Assembly: GCA_930367215.1 (NCBI GenBank)
Contig: OV884059.1
Coordinates: 24,204,945-24,268,944 of the forward strand
Reading direction: 5' to 3'
Length of the DNA: 64,000 nucleotides
Source: Pollenia angustigena
Taxonomy: Eukaryota > Arthropoda > Insecta > Diptera > Polleniidae
Part shown: positions 36,000-48,619 of the stretch, in pieces
Numbering within the stretch: the stretch's first letter is position 1
Layout: every line of letters begins with the position of its first letter
Made by a program: the position numbers and the translations under genes
Notes under the pieces: model-generated
What the model was told of the DNA's origin: nothing
The model's input: the letters and a program-made list of their open reading frames with translations, nothing else
The model's database searches: none

Positions 36000-37706
36000 A
36001 AACAAGTTAGAGTGCTATATTCGGCTGTGCCGAATCTTTGATACCCTCCACCGACAGTTCGAATGCTGTATGATGTTATTATAATCTTAAACTGTGACGA
36101 TTTGTTATTAATTATGGTTTAAGGCAACCAAACTGTTTTCCGGTAGAAGGGTTTATATGGGGCCTAGGGTAAATTATGGACCGATCATCACGAAATTTCA
36201 CAGCGTCATTTCTAGTCCTTTAAAACTGTGACGTACCAATTTCTGTTATGATAGCATTATTAATTATGGTTTTAGGTGTACTGAGCTGTTTTCCGGGAGT
36301 AGGGTTTCTATGGGGCCTAGGGTAAATTATGTACCGATCTTCACGAAATTTCACAGTATCATTTATAGTCCTATAAAACTGTGACGAGCCAAAATTTGTT
36401 ATGATTGCATTATTTTTTACGGTTTTAGGCGTACTAAACTGTTTTCCGGTAGTAGGGTTTATATGGGGCCTAAGGTCAATTATGGACCGATCATCACGAA
36501 ACTTCACAGTGTTATTTCTAGTCCTAAAAAACTGTGACGTACGAAATTTTGTTACGCTAGAGTTATTTTTTACGGTTTTAGGTGTACTAAACTGTTTTCC
36601 GGGAGTAGGGTTTATATGGGGCCCAGGGTAAATTATGGACCGATCTTCACGAAATTACACAGTTTTATTTCTTGTCCTATAAAACTTTGACGTACCAAAT
36701 TTTGTTATGATAGCATTATTTTTTACGGATTTAGGCGTACTAAACTGTTTTCCGGGAGTAGGGTTTATATGGGGCCCAGGGTAAGTTATGGACCGATCTT
36801 CACGAAATAACACAATTTTATTTCTTGTCCAATAAAACTTTGATGTACCAAATTTTGTTATGATAGCATTATTTTTTACGTTTTTAGGCGTACTAAGCTG
36901 TTTTCCGGGAGTAAAGTTTATATGGGGCCTATGGTAAATTATGAACCGATCTTCACGAAATTTCAAAGATTTATTTTTAGTTCTATAAAACTGTGATGTA
37001 CCAAATTTTGTTATGATAGCATTATTTTTTACGTTTTTAGGTGTACTAAGTTGTTTTCCGGAAGTAGGTTTTATATGGGGCCTATGGTAAATTATGGACC
37101 GATCTTCACGAAACTTAACAGTTTAATTTCTACTCCTATGTAACTGTGACTTGCCAAGATTTGTAATGATAGCATTGTTAGTTAGGGTTTTAGGCTTAAT
37201 ATACTGTTTTCCGGGAGTAGGGCTTATATGGGGCCTAGGGTAAATTATTGACGGATCTTCACGAAATTTCACAGCGTGATTTCCAGTTGAATAAAACAAA
37301 TTTTCGCAAAATCTTATCTCATTCCGTGCCTTGTTCCACCATTTATGTTAGTTTTTGTAACAAAATTATCAAATTTTTTTAGGTGGTGGTTCCACATTTT
37401 GATTCATAGCTCAGATCCTATTGAACCGATTTTGCTGAATTTCAATCCCAAACTGCTTAGGATAACTACAAGCAATTTGACACCAAGTTTGTTGATTTCT
37501 TTTGAGTTTTTCGAAAGTGAGCGTGTTTTCAACAGACGGACAGACGGACAGACAGACGGACATGGCTAAATCGACTTAAAATTACTCAAGGACCCAGAAT
37601 ATATATACTTTATAGGGTCTGAGATGAATAGTAAAAAAGTTTCACACGGAATGACAAACTGAATATACCATCTTCACAACTAATTGTGGTGGAGGGTATA
37701 AAAAAA
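36000..37706 (-). mobile_element. mini-me/DINE-1-like element with 153-bp array
   Basis: Same layout as 6380-7295: hairpin TTCGGCACAGCCGAATATAG at the left (minus-strand 3' end), GTCY repeats GTCCGTCTGTCTGTCCGTCC and TATATATATTCTGGGTCC at about 37530-37610, and TATACCCTCCACCACAATTA at the other end. The middle is an array of about 7.5 units with an exact 153-bp period (marker CCGATC at 36181, 36334, 36487, 36640, 36793, 36946, 37099, 37252). The open frames here arise because 153 is a multiple of three. Confidence 0.85.
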
Positions 37707-38132
37707 TCCACAAAAGAAAATACTTCTTTTGGTGCTGAGGAAAGCGACTTTTTCGAAAAACACTATAATATGCTGATAAATTTATAAATACATATATGCA
37801 TTTCCACCGAAAGGTCCACCGCAACAAAAAAATTATAAGTTCTTGAAAAGACTTTGTTTTATCATATTTTAACAGGAAAACAATTAAATTTAATAAAAGT
37901 AAAAAAAATTTATATTTATTTATAACCCATTTCAAGATTTATGAATGCAAAGTGGAACAAGTGCAACTTTTCTTATTTGGATATTTCTATTGTACGTTTT
38001 GCTATGATAACAGTTCTTTAAGAGATACATTATGCATTGACTTTTTCTCTCTAAAACCTTTCGGAAGGTAAAAAAGAGTCAAAATAGAATGCACAAGAAA
38101 CTATGCGGTTGCAAATAACTGTATATAATATA

Positions 38133-38390
38133 CAGGCATGTTCTGAAAATCACTTTTTGTGAAAGTGATTTGAAATCACAAAAAAGGTGTTCTGGAAAAA
38201 ACGCTTCTTTCATAATTGTTATTTTAAACCAGTCAGCCAATTGCCCGCCGATTTAAAATGACTTGCTTATTTGTTTCCACCATTATTAACTAAGTTAAAA
38301 CTTTTTGTGTTTTCAAAACACCCACTTATCACAATTGTGATTTCAAAATCACAAGTGATTTGAAATCTTGTGATTTACAGAACATGCCTG
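38133..38390. mobile_element. MITE with AAATCAC palindromes
   Basis: CAGGCATGTTCTGAAAATCA at the left, with complement CAGGCATGTTCTGTAAATCA at the right. Multiple AAATCAC/GTGATTT motifs inside. A single related end is at 26321 (CAGGCCTGTTCTGCAAATCA). Confidence 0.75.
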
Positions 38391-38396
38391 ATTATA

Positions 38397-38641
38397 ACAC
38401 ATCAACAATAAACAGTGGGTTTATCTCATCTTACATTACCCACTAAAATTAGTTGATAGTAAACAGGCAAGTGCACGGCCTAAAAAAAAACACTTAATTG
38501 ACAACATCTTTTGTAAGTTGTTGTTGCTTTTATTTTGTTTTTCTTAACCTACTTACAACTACAATTAATGTTAAGAGAATTTCAACTAATTGTAGTGGGG
38601 AATGTAAGATGAGATGAGCCCACTGTTTATTGTTGATGTGT
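38397..38641. repeat. Hairpin copy of the 10-kb repeat family
   Basis: ACACATCAACAATAAACAGT (left) mirrors ACTGTTTATTGTTGATGTGT (right) over about 60 bp. The sequence then continues to about 38920 in the same order as 10045-10345, including CCTGATGATCTGGCCTAAGC. Confidence 0.65.
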
Positions 38642-39074
38642 TTTGTTTAAACTTTGATATTATTACAAGTAGAACTGTTGCTATAAGTCTTATACGTTTA
38701 ACAGTTTTATTTGGTTTAATATCTTAAGTTTTTCTAAAATCTTTATGGATGAAGTTTCCTGATGATCTGGCCTAAGCAACCAGTGAAATGCGCATAGGAA
38801 TAGCTTATCCAATCAACAATAAATTTCAAGTGTTTTTATCAATAATAAAAACTGGGAATTAAGCACGAATAACAAAATCTTTTGAAATTAAAATTTTGTG
38901 TTCCCAAAAATTGGGAAAAAAAAATTTTTTTATAATATTAAAATAAAAAAAAAAATTCTGTAAAATAGCAAGATTTGTGATCTTGGTACTTATATAAAGT
39001 TGTTGACGTGCGACATCGTAAGTGTAAACATTAATAATTTGAAAATAATTTTTTAAATACATATGTAAATGATT

Positions 39075-39311
39075 CTATGTTAATAAACAAGCTCGAGGCC
39101 ATAATTGATTTTTTAATAATTTTTATTCTTTATAATTTTTCAATATTTCCCCATCCTTTGGAATAATAAATGACGAGTTACAATATTAAAGTGCACAACG
39201 ACTAGTCACGTTCACATGTAAAATTGCACTGTGGGGGAAATATTGAAAAATAATAAAGAATAAAAATTATTAAAAAATCAATTATGGCTTCGAGCTTGTT
39301 TATTAACATAG
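39075..39311. mobile_element. Hairpin MITE, GATT duplicated
   Basis: Arms of about 79 bp start CTATGTTAATAAACAAGCTC and mirror at the right end. GATT lies on both sides (39071-39074, 39312-39315). The loop is about 75 bp. Confidence 0.7.
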
Positions 39312-39744
39312 GATTGTAAATTTAAAGGCCGAATAAAGATAATTATATTTGTAAATGATTTATTTATGTTAATTTCAATCATTTAACTCTAGATGAGCAA
39401 AAAAAAAGCACTTAATTCAAAAATAAAGCCATATTCTAGCCATTAACAATGATATACCATACGATGAGATTAGACTTTAAATGACTATGCTATACATGTA
39501 TATAAAACAAAAAGGGCTGTAATTTAGGGCGTGGCAAAAACAGTTTGTTTAAAGTTTTTCAAACTTAATAAATATGCCTTTTATTTTAGGGCGTGACTGA
39601 TGAAAATATTATTGCTTGTATTGGCTTCTACCTGATTTAATGTAGTATGTGTGTGAAAAAGAAAAAAGGGGCTTAATTTGTAGGCGTGTAATAAAAGTGG
39701 GCATATTAAAATCTATACATACGTAGTTTTAGAAGGACTTTCTT

Positions 39745-39920
39745 GGCACGTAAAAAAAAATGGACATTTGGGGGAAGGATCCGAGATGGCATAAGTGGCG
39801 CCCAGAATTTGAGGTCGGATTAAAAAGTCACTAAAGACAAAAATGAAGTCACTATCAAGGCATGAAAAACGATATGCAATATGATGAGATCGGACTTTAA
39901 ATGGCAGCGCTAAATAAGCT
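39745..39920 (+). repeat. Dispersed repeat related to 2395-2600
   Basis: Shares GGGGAAGGATC and the GCCCAGAATTTGAGG block with the minus strand of 2395-2600. The GATGAGATYRGACTTTAAAT block with TTTAGGGCGTGGCAAAAA also occurs at 39461-39535, a local duplication about 420 bp apart. Confidence 0.5.
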
Positions 39921-40485
39921 GTATTTTAGGGCGTGGCAAAAAAATGTTTCCTGTTTTAGAAACTTCATTGACATATCTTTCATTCTAGGGGGTGACAGGC
40001 ACAACTTTTTTTTTTGTATGTAGGTCGACCCGGTCTAATCAACATATGTTTATATCATGCTGGAAAAAAATGTCATGTGCGACAGATCACGTGCGACAGC
40101 GATTAAAGCTAAATAAACAAAAAAAGTATACATTATTTTTATTTAAAATGGCAGCCATATTTAAGAGATATGAGTGCATAACATTCTACAATTTTTTGCA
40201 TTCAAATATTGCCTCAGGTTTCGCTGAAATCGGCATTCGAAAAAATGGCCATAAACCACTTCTGTTTTTGTCACGTGCAAATGCCTTGTTTTTTTGCAAT
40301 TTTCTTTAAAACAAAACAATTTATCAAAATGAACAATAGCACCAATTATAGGGCTAATTAAAAGCTATAGCTTGAATCTATTGCCAAAATAAATAAACGT
40401 TTTATTTTGACTTTTTTTAACTTTAAATGTGTACGATGGTCACGTTCGACATGATGGAAATGCCCATATGTATTAAAAATTTCGT

Positions 40486-41870
40486 AAAAATTTACCAATT
40501 TATTGAACTTATAAAATATGTACATATTTATATACACAAATGCATATATTCCCATGTACCTTACTATCAGGTATGTGATGAAAATCGATCGATTTCAAAA
40601 TGAACGTTTTTAAAAGGTGTGATGAATTTCGAGGAATTTAATTTTCATTCACACTCATTTCAGTTAATATTCTAGATCAATGAAAACCCCGATCTAATCA
40701 CTGAACATTCATTGGTTCTAAGCAATATTTTTAATGACGAGCCGTTTACCTTAATGTCATGCATGTTTCACCTCAAAAGAACCAGTGCATTATCCGCGGA
40801 CCCCATGCATATACTACTTCTTTTGCATGTCTTTTTTTGCTGGGATGGTAAACTATGCCACGTTACATCACGTAACGTCACGAACCAAACAACAGGCTCT
40901 AGAGGATAATCAAGAAAAGTTTTGTCGATTCAAAAAATGGAAAAATTCACTTATAATGTTGGCAATTATGACAAAAAATATTTGCAGGAAAAGGTTTCCT
41001 GATGATCTGGCCTAAGCAACCAGTGAACTGCGCATAGAAGCTAGCTTTCCCTTAACAATAAAGTTCAGTGTATCCATCAAATATAAAAAAAATTTGGAAT
41101 TTCGCAAGTCATACGAAAATCTTAATACATTTTGTATTCCCGAAATTAACTTCGATGATTCCGACGAAGTTCGCAAAGTTTTGCATTTTTGCTAACATGG
41201 AAAAAACCAACTTCTATTTTTGTCACGCCACGTCACCGCATTTAATTGCTTATATTTCATGAGCTGCATGTTTGATTCCTTTTTTCTCTTTTACCAAATG
41301 TATAGCTTTTCATGCTCCACACAAAAAGAAGTAAACAAATTGTTAACGCTTTCGTTCATTTTTTTGGAATTACCCATATGGGCAAAATTTCAATTATTTT
41401 GTATTATTTTTGATAAAGTTATAGGTAGCAAAATTAATTTTGGTTACATTTTTTCAATGTGCAATAACATTTGGTATAAAAAAAACTTCCGATCTGTGAT
41501 TTCAGAATAAAAACTTATAAAACTATAACCGCAGGGAACTGATGATTATATTAAATTCGGAGTATCAACAATGTTGAATGTTTGCAGATGGTTAGCAAGG
41601 CCTTTTAGCGCCTGCCATATAATCTTTTGTAGAAAGGGCCTTTTGTTTTTGGTTAATAAAAACGCAAATTTTAGTCGAAATATTCCAAAATTTTTTTGTA
41701 GACATTTGTCTTGATGCAATACATCAGAATTAATGAAAAAGTCGATTTTTAATACATATTTGGTTAGTAAGGGCCTTTTGCGTTTTAGGTAACTATAAAA
41801 ATGTTAAATGTACTTTGGTTCATAGACTCTATTTAAGTTTGTTTGGATATTATAATCTTAAATTTGGCTT
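40486..41870. other. Spacer with a fragment of the 10-kb repeat family
   Basis: At 40994-41160 TTTCCTGATGATCTGGCCTA, AGCAACCAGTGAA and later TTTTGTATTCCC repeat the 10-kb family in degraded form. No gene recognised; frames at 40712-41510 are not protein-like. Confidence 0.45.
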
Positions 41871-42955
41871 AAATCTAGTTTACCGACGCAGCTCCAAATA
41901 AAAAAAAAAGTACCTAGGTAGATAGAAAATTATAAAATAAGAAGAAAAAATTAAATAAAAAAGTTGGCGGAAACGCTTAGTTTTCGAGTTATGGACGTTT
42001 TAAGTTTTTATATAAAAGCGTGATTTTCCACTACATTTTTATCTTTATATGGTCAATATTGGAATCATTTTAAAGCTTTTGACTTAGCGAAGCCGGTACT
42101 TACTATCCCAAAGAGGAGCAAAGTCTTGCGCCCGGCCGAAGGCCTGCTATGCAGAGAAGCTTTACTTAGCGAAGCCGGTTCTTGCTATACCATAGAGGAG
42201 AAAATCCTTGCGCCCGGCCGAAGGCCGGCTATGCAGAGAAGCTTTACTTAGCGAATCCGGTTTTTGCTATACCATAGAGGAGAAAATCGCCCGGCCGAAG
42301 TCCGGAAATGCAGAGTAGTTTTACTTAGCGAAGCCGGTTCTTGCTATACCATAGAGGAGAAAATCCTTGCGCCCGGCCGAAGGCCGGCTATGCAGAGAAG
42401 CTTTAGTTAGCGAAGCCGGTATTTGTCATACCAAAGAGGAGAAAATCTTTGCGCCCGGCCGAAGGCCGGCTATGCAGAGAAGCTTTACTTAGCAAAGCCG
42501 GTTTTTGCTATACCATGGAGGAGAAAATCCTTGCGCCCGGCCGAAGCTCGGCTATGCAGGAGTGTTTTCGTTTGCGACGCCCATGTTTATAATTTGATTA
42601 CGTTTGTATTACACTTTTATTTAAATAAACTACATACTTACCTGGTGCACTTCTGTAATATTTTGATGTAAAATGCAAAAAGAATATAATGTGAGGTAAA
42701 GAGATAGTAATTTTCAAATAAATTTTGTATATCTAAAAAGATATGGTCAAAAGCTTTGAAATGATACCAATATTCGCCATATAACGATAAAAATGTAGTG
42801 GAAAATCGGACCTTTATATAAAAATTTAAAACGTCCATAACTTGAAAACTAAGCGTTTCCGCCAACTTTTTTATTTTTTTTCTTCTTATTTTTCAATTTT
42901 CTATCACCCTGTGTACTTTTTTTTTTATTTGGAGCTGCGTCGGTAAACTAGATTT
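41871..42955. mobile_element. Long-TIR element with internal GC-rich array
   Basis: Inverted arms of about 210 bp start AAATCTAGTTTACCGACGCA and GCTCCAAATA, mirrored at 42745-42955. Between them is an 82-bp array. The architecture resembles foldback-type elements. No transposase. TSD unclear. Confidence 0.75.
42090..42565. repeat. 82-bp GC-rich tandem array, six units
   Basis: CCCGGCCGAAG recurs at 42131, 42213, 42290, 42372, 42454 and 42536 (82 bp, with one 77-bp unit lacking CCTTG). Units carry GGCTATGCAGAGAAGCTTTA and TAGCGAAGCCGGT. Much richer in GC than its surroundings. Confidence 0.9.
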
Positions 42956-43055
42956 GTTCCTTAAATTTTTCCATTACATGTGTTCCATGTCTCTTAATGC
43001 GATTCCATTACTTCGGCCACAATTTTAGCGCCAAATTGTTTCATTAGCAACTTAC

Positions 43056-43262
43056 CTGATATTTAACTTCATCAAAACCTTTGGCCAAAGCAGCACGCCA
43101 ACTTAAAACCAACAAGCAATTCTCCTGAGCGTTCCAACAATATAACAAATCATCTTTGCATTCCAATAGATTCTGTGTCTGCAAACGTTCCACAGGCAGA
43201 CCAGCACGTATTTTGGCAAACATGCTGGTTTTGTTAAATTGCAAACAATCGGTGGAAATCAT
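43056..43262 (-). CDS. mbo: First coding exon, nucleoporin Nup88-like
   Basis: ATG at 43260-43262; 69 codons, then CAG|GTAAGT (donor at 43055). The peptide begins [20 protein letters not shown] and ends [15 protein letters not shown]. Its pattern, an F.K.R.GL start, QN(L/V)L....DDLLYCWN, a second hydrophobic strand CLLVLSW and a YQ shortly after, fits the N-terminal beta-propeller strands of Nup88 (fly mbo), a nuclear-pore component that binds Nup214 and CRM1. The assignment is by remembered pattern, not alignment. Exon length is a multiple of three and the donor is consensus, so it looks live. No further exon of the protein is seen at lower coordinates, implying a very long TE-filled intron, or a broken gene. 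A nearer upstream in-frame ATG at 43289 is less conserved-looking. Confidence 0.55.
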
Positions 43263-43480
43263 TTTGGTTAGCAGTAAAACAAATAACACAACACTATTTT
43301 TAAAACACTTAAATTCCTTTTGTTTTAGTTTAAATAATTGATATAAACAATTTAATCTCGATTTTGCAAAAGAAATACACTTTTTGTTTAGTTATTTGAC
43401 AACAACAGCTTGTTTTTTTATTGTTGGCCGGCAAAAAAAAAATTTACATACAGTTGTACTTTTACGGATTTCTAGTGCGC

Positions 43481-43490
43481 AACAGCTGTT
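43481..43490. promoter_or_regulatory. E-box core-promoter motif AACAGCTGTT
   Basis: Perfect palindrome matching the AWCAGCTGWT element enriched in fly core promoters, about 220 bp upstream of the Nup88-like start. Role inferred. Confidence 0.35.
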
Positions 43491-44637
43491 TATGAAAACA
43501 AAAAAGAAATATTTCACACCAAGATGGCGCTTTAAAGGAAATTTTAAAATAACGGGTTTTTGCAAGGTTGTACGATAAATGAAAAATATTTTTTTTGAAA
43601 ATTTTTATAACTTGAGGGTTACACGATCAAGTTTTGGCTATCAAGTTTTAATACACTCACACTTTTTTACCAATACACTCATACTTTTAAAAATTGATAC
43701 GAACTTGCCTCTAAAATTCTCTTGCCAGTGAGCAGTGATGCCAACTTAGTGCTTTTGGCACTATTTATGGTGCTTTTTGATGCCTTAAAACGCCAAAATG
43801 TTATCCATAGTGCCAAACTAAAAAAAAAGCACTAACTTGGTGCTTTTTCAATTTTTTGTTAGTGCCTTTAGTGCTTTTTACAACTTTTGTTTTTTTTTCT
43901 ACCATTTTTTAAAACTACGATTATATAGAGGATGCTTTAGTTGAACTTTGCTATTTGGGGTATAATTTTGAGAAGGCTTGGATTTTCGAAATTTTCCGAA
44001 ACGTTGCACTTTTTAGCATTGACTACATGTTTAGTAATCGTTATAAAAACGATGTATTTCGGTAAACATTTTGTAGACACATGTAGACACTGTTTCAAAA
44101 ATAGAATATGGCTTGGAAAATATTAGGAATTGTTAAAAAACATACAGTCGGAAACCGTACAAAAAAGCTTGGTATATGCAAAGTGTTAAATAAATTAAAA
44201 ACAGCTGACAGAAAATACTTTTATAACGAGCGTTGTGTAACCTGCCATTTTTCATGTGCTTTAGTTTTCCATGTTCTATGCACTTTTACCTCTAGTGCTA
44301 TTCAAAAAAGGTTTGACTAAGTATCAGAATGCAAACATACATGTTTTTTCGGCGTACGGTTATATCACCCAACGTCATATCGTCCAAAACCAAAAATGTC
44401 ATAACACCCAAATTCCGACGTATCGCCCAAAAAGTAGAATAGAAAAATGTCATATCGCCCAAACGCAATGTCATATTACCCAGACATTTTTTTTTGGGCG
44501 AAATGACATTTTCTAAAAATAATCAATTCTCAAAAACACAAGATAATGAAACAGTTATTTTTGCTGATATTTTTTTCTGTGTTTTTTTATTCTAACTGCT
44601 GTTTACACATTCTTGTGTATTCATTCATAGACTACAG

Positions 44638-44996
44638 TTGTACGAAATGGAATCAGAGGGTTTTGAGTTTGTTGCCGGTAAAAGGTTTGATTCCCAATTA
44701 ATTTATTTAATAAATGATAAACAATTATATAAGAAAAAATCCAAATATAAAGATAAAACCATCTGTACGTGTTATGTTGATAATTGTAAGGCACGTGTTA
44801 TAATTTTGCCAAATGAAATTTGTGTAAAGTGTGAAAGAAATAGTGAACATTCCACTCACCAGAATCAGGAAGTTTTATATAATGAATTAAAATCTATTGA
44901 AAGAATGAAAAGACAATGCCTGAACCCAAAAGTTCTTTTACGAGATAGTAATGCTGCAATTGAAATAAGAAAAGTTTTTAAAAACAAATGCGAAGA
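44638..44996 (+). CDS. FLYWCH zinc-finger exon of a MULE-type transposase
   Basis: About 120 codons open, likely start at ATGGAATCAGAG (44647). Reads GFEFVAGKRFDSQLIYLIND, then QLYKKKSKY, CTCYVDNCKARV and a terminal H..H (HSTHQNQ), i.e. a C..C..H..H FLYWCH zinc-binding fold at residues about 8-70. FLYWCH modules commonly precede the MULE catalytic domain and bind DNA. The frame closes at 45000, but GTAAGT at 44997-45002 is a consensus donor, so this is probably the first exon of a spliced gene whose catalytic part has been lost. No catalytic residues are found downstream. The protein could still bind the element ends. Confidence 0.6.
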
Positions 44997-45012
44997 GTAA
45001 GTGCAATAATAA

Positions 45013-45091
45013 CCCGTCCAAACGGCGCAACGCGACGCGATGCGGCGCGAACACCCGCGTCGCGCCGTGGCGGGGGGGAGGGGGTATTTCT
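45013..45091. other. GC-rich islet with inverted repeats
   Basis: 79 bp dominated by CGCGACGCGATGCGGCGCG and its partial inverse CGCGTCGCGCCG, then a G run. Composition is far from the surroundings; possibly one terminus of another MITE. Confidence 0.5.
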
Positions 45092-45746
45092 TCTAAAATC
45101 AGCAGCTAGGTGCAACAATTTTTTTTACATACTGTTCTTTACAGAAATCAGGAAAATACTAAAAATTTATTTTACTCCCGAATGCAAAGAACACTAGAAA
45201 GACTTTCTTCGCGTATATTAAAAAAAAAAAGTTTTGTTATTATTGTTATGTTATTATTGTGAATTTGAAATAATTTGTTTTCACATAAACTTATTATAAA
45301 ATCCCAAAGAAAACAATTTTTTCTTTTAATTTATGTGTGTATACCCGTATATTGTATATATGATTATTAATAAATTTTTATCAAATTAAATACATACATA
45401 TATTGAAAAAATTTTACTTTTTTACTAAGTTTTGGGTGTAATGACATTTTGGAATTTGGGCATAATGACTTTTCCGTAAAAATTTTTAAGCAATAACAAT
45501 TGACATATCATCCAAACTCAATGTCATATAACCCAAAAGCACGAAAAATTCTCCAACAACAACTTACATGAAACTTTTTTGGGCGTTATGACATTTTTGG
45601 TTTTGGGCGATATGACGTTGGGTGATATAACCGTACGCCGTTTTTTTCTGTTTTACACCTTATGTGTGTTCTTTATTCAGAAGCGTACATATGTTAAAAT
45701 AATTGGATAATACCATAAGCCAATTGTTTTATTAAACTTTGCATGA

Positions 45747-46452
45747 TTATACCCACACCACAATAGTGGAGAGGGTATTATGCATTTGTGCTGATGTGTG
45801 TAACGCCTTAAAATATTGGCCCTAGACCCACCTTAAAGTATACCGATCGACTCAGAATCACTTTCTGAGTCGAACTAACGATGTCCGTCCGGCTGGCTGG
45901 CAGGCTGGCTGTCCATGTAACCTTGTGCGCAAAGTACAGGTCGCAATTTTGGAGATAATTTAATAAAATTTGGGACATAGGTTCTTATTACCACAAGGAC
46001 TAAGCCTATTGAAAATTGGCCAAATCGTAGGACCACGAGGGAAGATAAGGGGAAATTTCTTCCTCTCAGAAACTATCAAACCGATTTTAATGAAATTTCA
46101 AACATATCTTTTTGGACACAAAAGGGATGCATTTTTTAAAAAATAGGACCACGAGGGGAGATGGGGGCAGTTTCTGCTTCTCAAACTGATTTTAATGAAA
46201 TTTAAACCATAGATAGATCCATATACATATATATGGACACATAAGCTACACAGTTTTTCAAAAATAGGACCACTAGGGGAGGTAGGGGTCAATTTCTGCC
46301 TCTCACAAACTTTCAAACCGATTTTAATGAAGTTTATGAACACAGATAAATCCATATATATATATGAACACATAAGCATGATGTGTTTTTAATACTGTGG
46401 TGTAGGGTATCATATAGTCGGGCTTGACCGACTATACTTTCTTACTTGTTTT
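45747..46452 (+). mobile_element. DINE-like repeat with GTCGGGCTTG tail, copy 2
   Basis: Starts TTATACCCACACCACAATAG, holds GATCGACTCAGAATCACTTT and GATGTCCGTCCGGCTGGCTG, and ends GGGTATCATATAGTCGGGCT then TGACCGACTATACTTTCTTA. AAATAGGACCAC(G/T)AGGGGAG repeats occur inside (about 46137, 46262). Fuller than 24331-24972. Confidence 0.75.
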
Positions 46453-46811
46453 AATTTAGATTTATTTAAACGATAAAATATAATTATGTTTATTTAAATA
46501 TATGCTGTCCTTAAGTTTTATAAACAATGGTCGGTCATTGCAAATTTTCGGTAAATCCAACAGGCCAGATATTTTTGAGTTACGAAAATCGAGCTCGCAC
46601 TGTATTACTTTAAAACTGTTTTATGGCCAATTTAAACTCCAAATGATTTGGATGATTTTATTTTTATTGAACATATTAATAATACATTTAAAAATGTTTA
46701 TATACAAATGTAAATATATTCATTATTTAAACTTAGATGGAAATGGTCTCCATCAACGCCGTCGCCTTTTTTAAAACTTTGGAGGTAATATTCGGCACTG
46801 CCGTATGCAAC

Positions 46812-47696
46812 CAGCGTTATCGTTGTGATACTAAAGTATCAATTTGACCCTTTTTCGACGTTGTTGATACCTTTAATGACCCTTTTTTTAAATTATACTT
46901 TTGTATCATTATCACCTATTTTGTGACACTTTTTGACCCTTTTTTGGAAATAGCTCTCACATTTTGTTTTTTGTCAACACTGCGGAACAGAAGTGCTAAA
47001 CAAATGTTTTGGAAATAAGCATTGCTTGATATGGAACAGACTCAAAGTATAAACTTACAATTCCATGCTTTCTTCTCCTTGATTTTTGACAGTAAAGTAC
47101 AATTTCCCTAAAAGCAAACATAACTCATATAAATATTTGTCATTTTTTACGGTGGTTTCTTTTTCTAAACAAAAATTTGATATTTTATTAAAAAAATGCA
47201 ATTTGGTGTTTTGCTCTCTTAAACAGTAGCATGTTTTATTCAAAAAAAATCGCCCTTAATAATGGCAAAAGGTATTGCACTTTTCGCCCCCTTTTGAATC
47301 GACAGTGTTGAGAGTGCCCTAGAAAATGGTTGCAATTCGCGAACGATAGCAAAATTTAAAACAAACACTAAAATTTATTTGACATCGCTAAATCGGAAAA
47401 TTACATAAAAAGTATGAAAAAATTAGCTATAATGATAAAGAAAAAACTTTTTTGTCAGGTGTCTTAAACAGGGCAGAGCATTCCATAAAAAAATTAAGTT
47501 TTTTGAGCTCTTCCTACCTGTAATATTATTTTTTTGTTTGCTTATAAAAAAACTTGTTTTTATTATGTTCATTAAAATGGGAAATACTGCTTATAAAAAA
47601 CTTGACCCTTTTTTAATTGAAATACCCTTTTTGACCCCTTTTTCTGAAAAATACCCTTTTTGTGACCCTTTTCGAAAATTTCCAACGGTAACCCTG
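46812..47696. mobile_element. hAT MITE nested in the 4.7-kb hAT
   Basis: Ends CAGCGTTATCGTTG and complement of CAGGGTTACCGTTGG, exact 8-bp TSD TATGCAAC (46804-46811, 47697-47704). GACCCTTTTT blocks recur near both ends. 885 bp. Confidence 0.85.
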
Positions 47697-47954
47697 TATG
47701 CAACTTGTTTTGTGTTTCGTTTAATTAATAGAACACTCGTAAAACTGCTCTAAGTGGAGAAGCAGCTCGCGCTTTTTGTCATTATTTCTTAAGGGCAAAC
47801 AGGTCGTTTTTGTTTGTCTGCTTTTGTTGCGTTTTGCGGTGTCACCCCGCATTGGTTAGTGTTTCGGCGTCGTATAACTGTACCGAGTTACAGTTTTTGC
47901 GGTATCTGCATTAACTATATACAATCGTTTTTAACCTCAATTTGAGGTTTTGTT

Positions 47955-48085
47955 TGGTGGAGAACCATTTATAACTCATGTGACTGGTGGAGAACCAATA
48001 TAACTCAGACGTTTTACTGGTGGAGTACCAAGAAAAAAACTCAGAAGATTACTGGTGGAGACCAATATACTCTGGAGCGGATTCT
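47955..48085 (+). repeat. Imperfect 30-36-bp repeat, four units
   Basis: TGGTGGAGAACCA.. followed by ATAACTCA recurs four times with drift (TGGTGGAGTACCAAG, TGGTGGAGACCAATA). It lies in the right part of the hAT; origin unknown. Confidence 0.6.
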
Positions 48086-48619
48086 GGAAGCTGTCGCCTT
48101 CCTATTCGAAGGTTTAGGTCGAACGAGGACTTTGCGGTTGAGGCTCCTAAAATTTGTGTGATATCCTGGCAATATAACTATGATTAGTTCGCCAAAAAAA
48201 TTTTAGTTTTAAGAAAGCCAAAAAAAAAAAATAATTAATAGAAACTGGGAATTATTTCCTTCCGAAGGTTACAAAAAAGCTTTATAAAGTACATAACTGA
48301 AATTTAGCTCATAGAATAAATTCGAAAAATGAAAAATGTTTCGTTTAATTGTAAAAATGGCCTAGTGCTTTTTTACGCTTTTTGTTGCTCGAAATAGTGC
48401 TTTTTAGTGCTTTGTTAAATTTTAAAGTGCTTTTTGCTCTCAAAAAGTTGGCATCACTGCCAGTGAGTGTATCAATTTTCGTTCAAGAAAACAGCTTATT
48501 ACAAATCTTTTGAAGTTGTTTTTGTTTTTTTTCACAAATATTTTGCCGGCAAAAGCTGAAGTTCTTTTTTTTTTACAAATTGTTGCGGGAATTTTAAAAT
48601 TTTAACTAAAAACCTAAAA

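Larger units (their letters stand above)
37790..40485. mobile_element. Possible TIR element with ATTTCCA ends
   Basis: Left ATATGCATTTCCACCGAAAG and right complement of ATATGGGCATTTCCATCATG match the termini family seen at 34419 and 51495. The interior is crowded by the MITEs at 38133, 38397 and 39075. The pairing of these two ends is an inference. Confidence 0.35.
44351..45639 (+). mobile_element. MULE-like element with FLYWCH exon
   Basis: TIR GGCGTACGGTTATATCACCC then AACGTCATATCG, about 60 bp, perfect at the outer 30. Flanks TGTTTTTTC and GTTTTTTTC (9 bp, one shift), compatible with the 9-bp TSD of Mutator-like elements. TCATATCGCCCAAA-type repeats fill the TIRs. It carries one transposase exon (44638-44996). 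Confidence 0.7.
43733..48459. mobile_element. 4.7-kb hAT element, exact 8-bp duplication
   Basis: TIR CAGTGATGCCAACTT at both ends, TSD CCAGTGAG at 43725-43732 and 48460-48467. Subterminal repeats of AGTGCTTTT near both ends. No hAT transposase is recognisable; the interior is taken up by a MULE-like element, a DINE-like copy and a hAT MITE. It split a small palindromic repeat (TTGATACGAACTTG / inverted TATCAATTTTCGTTCAAG). Confidence 0.85.
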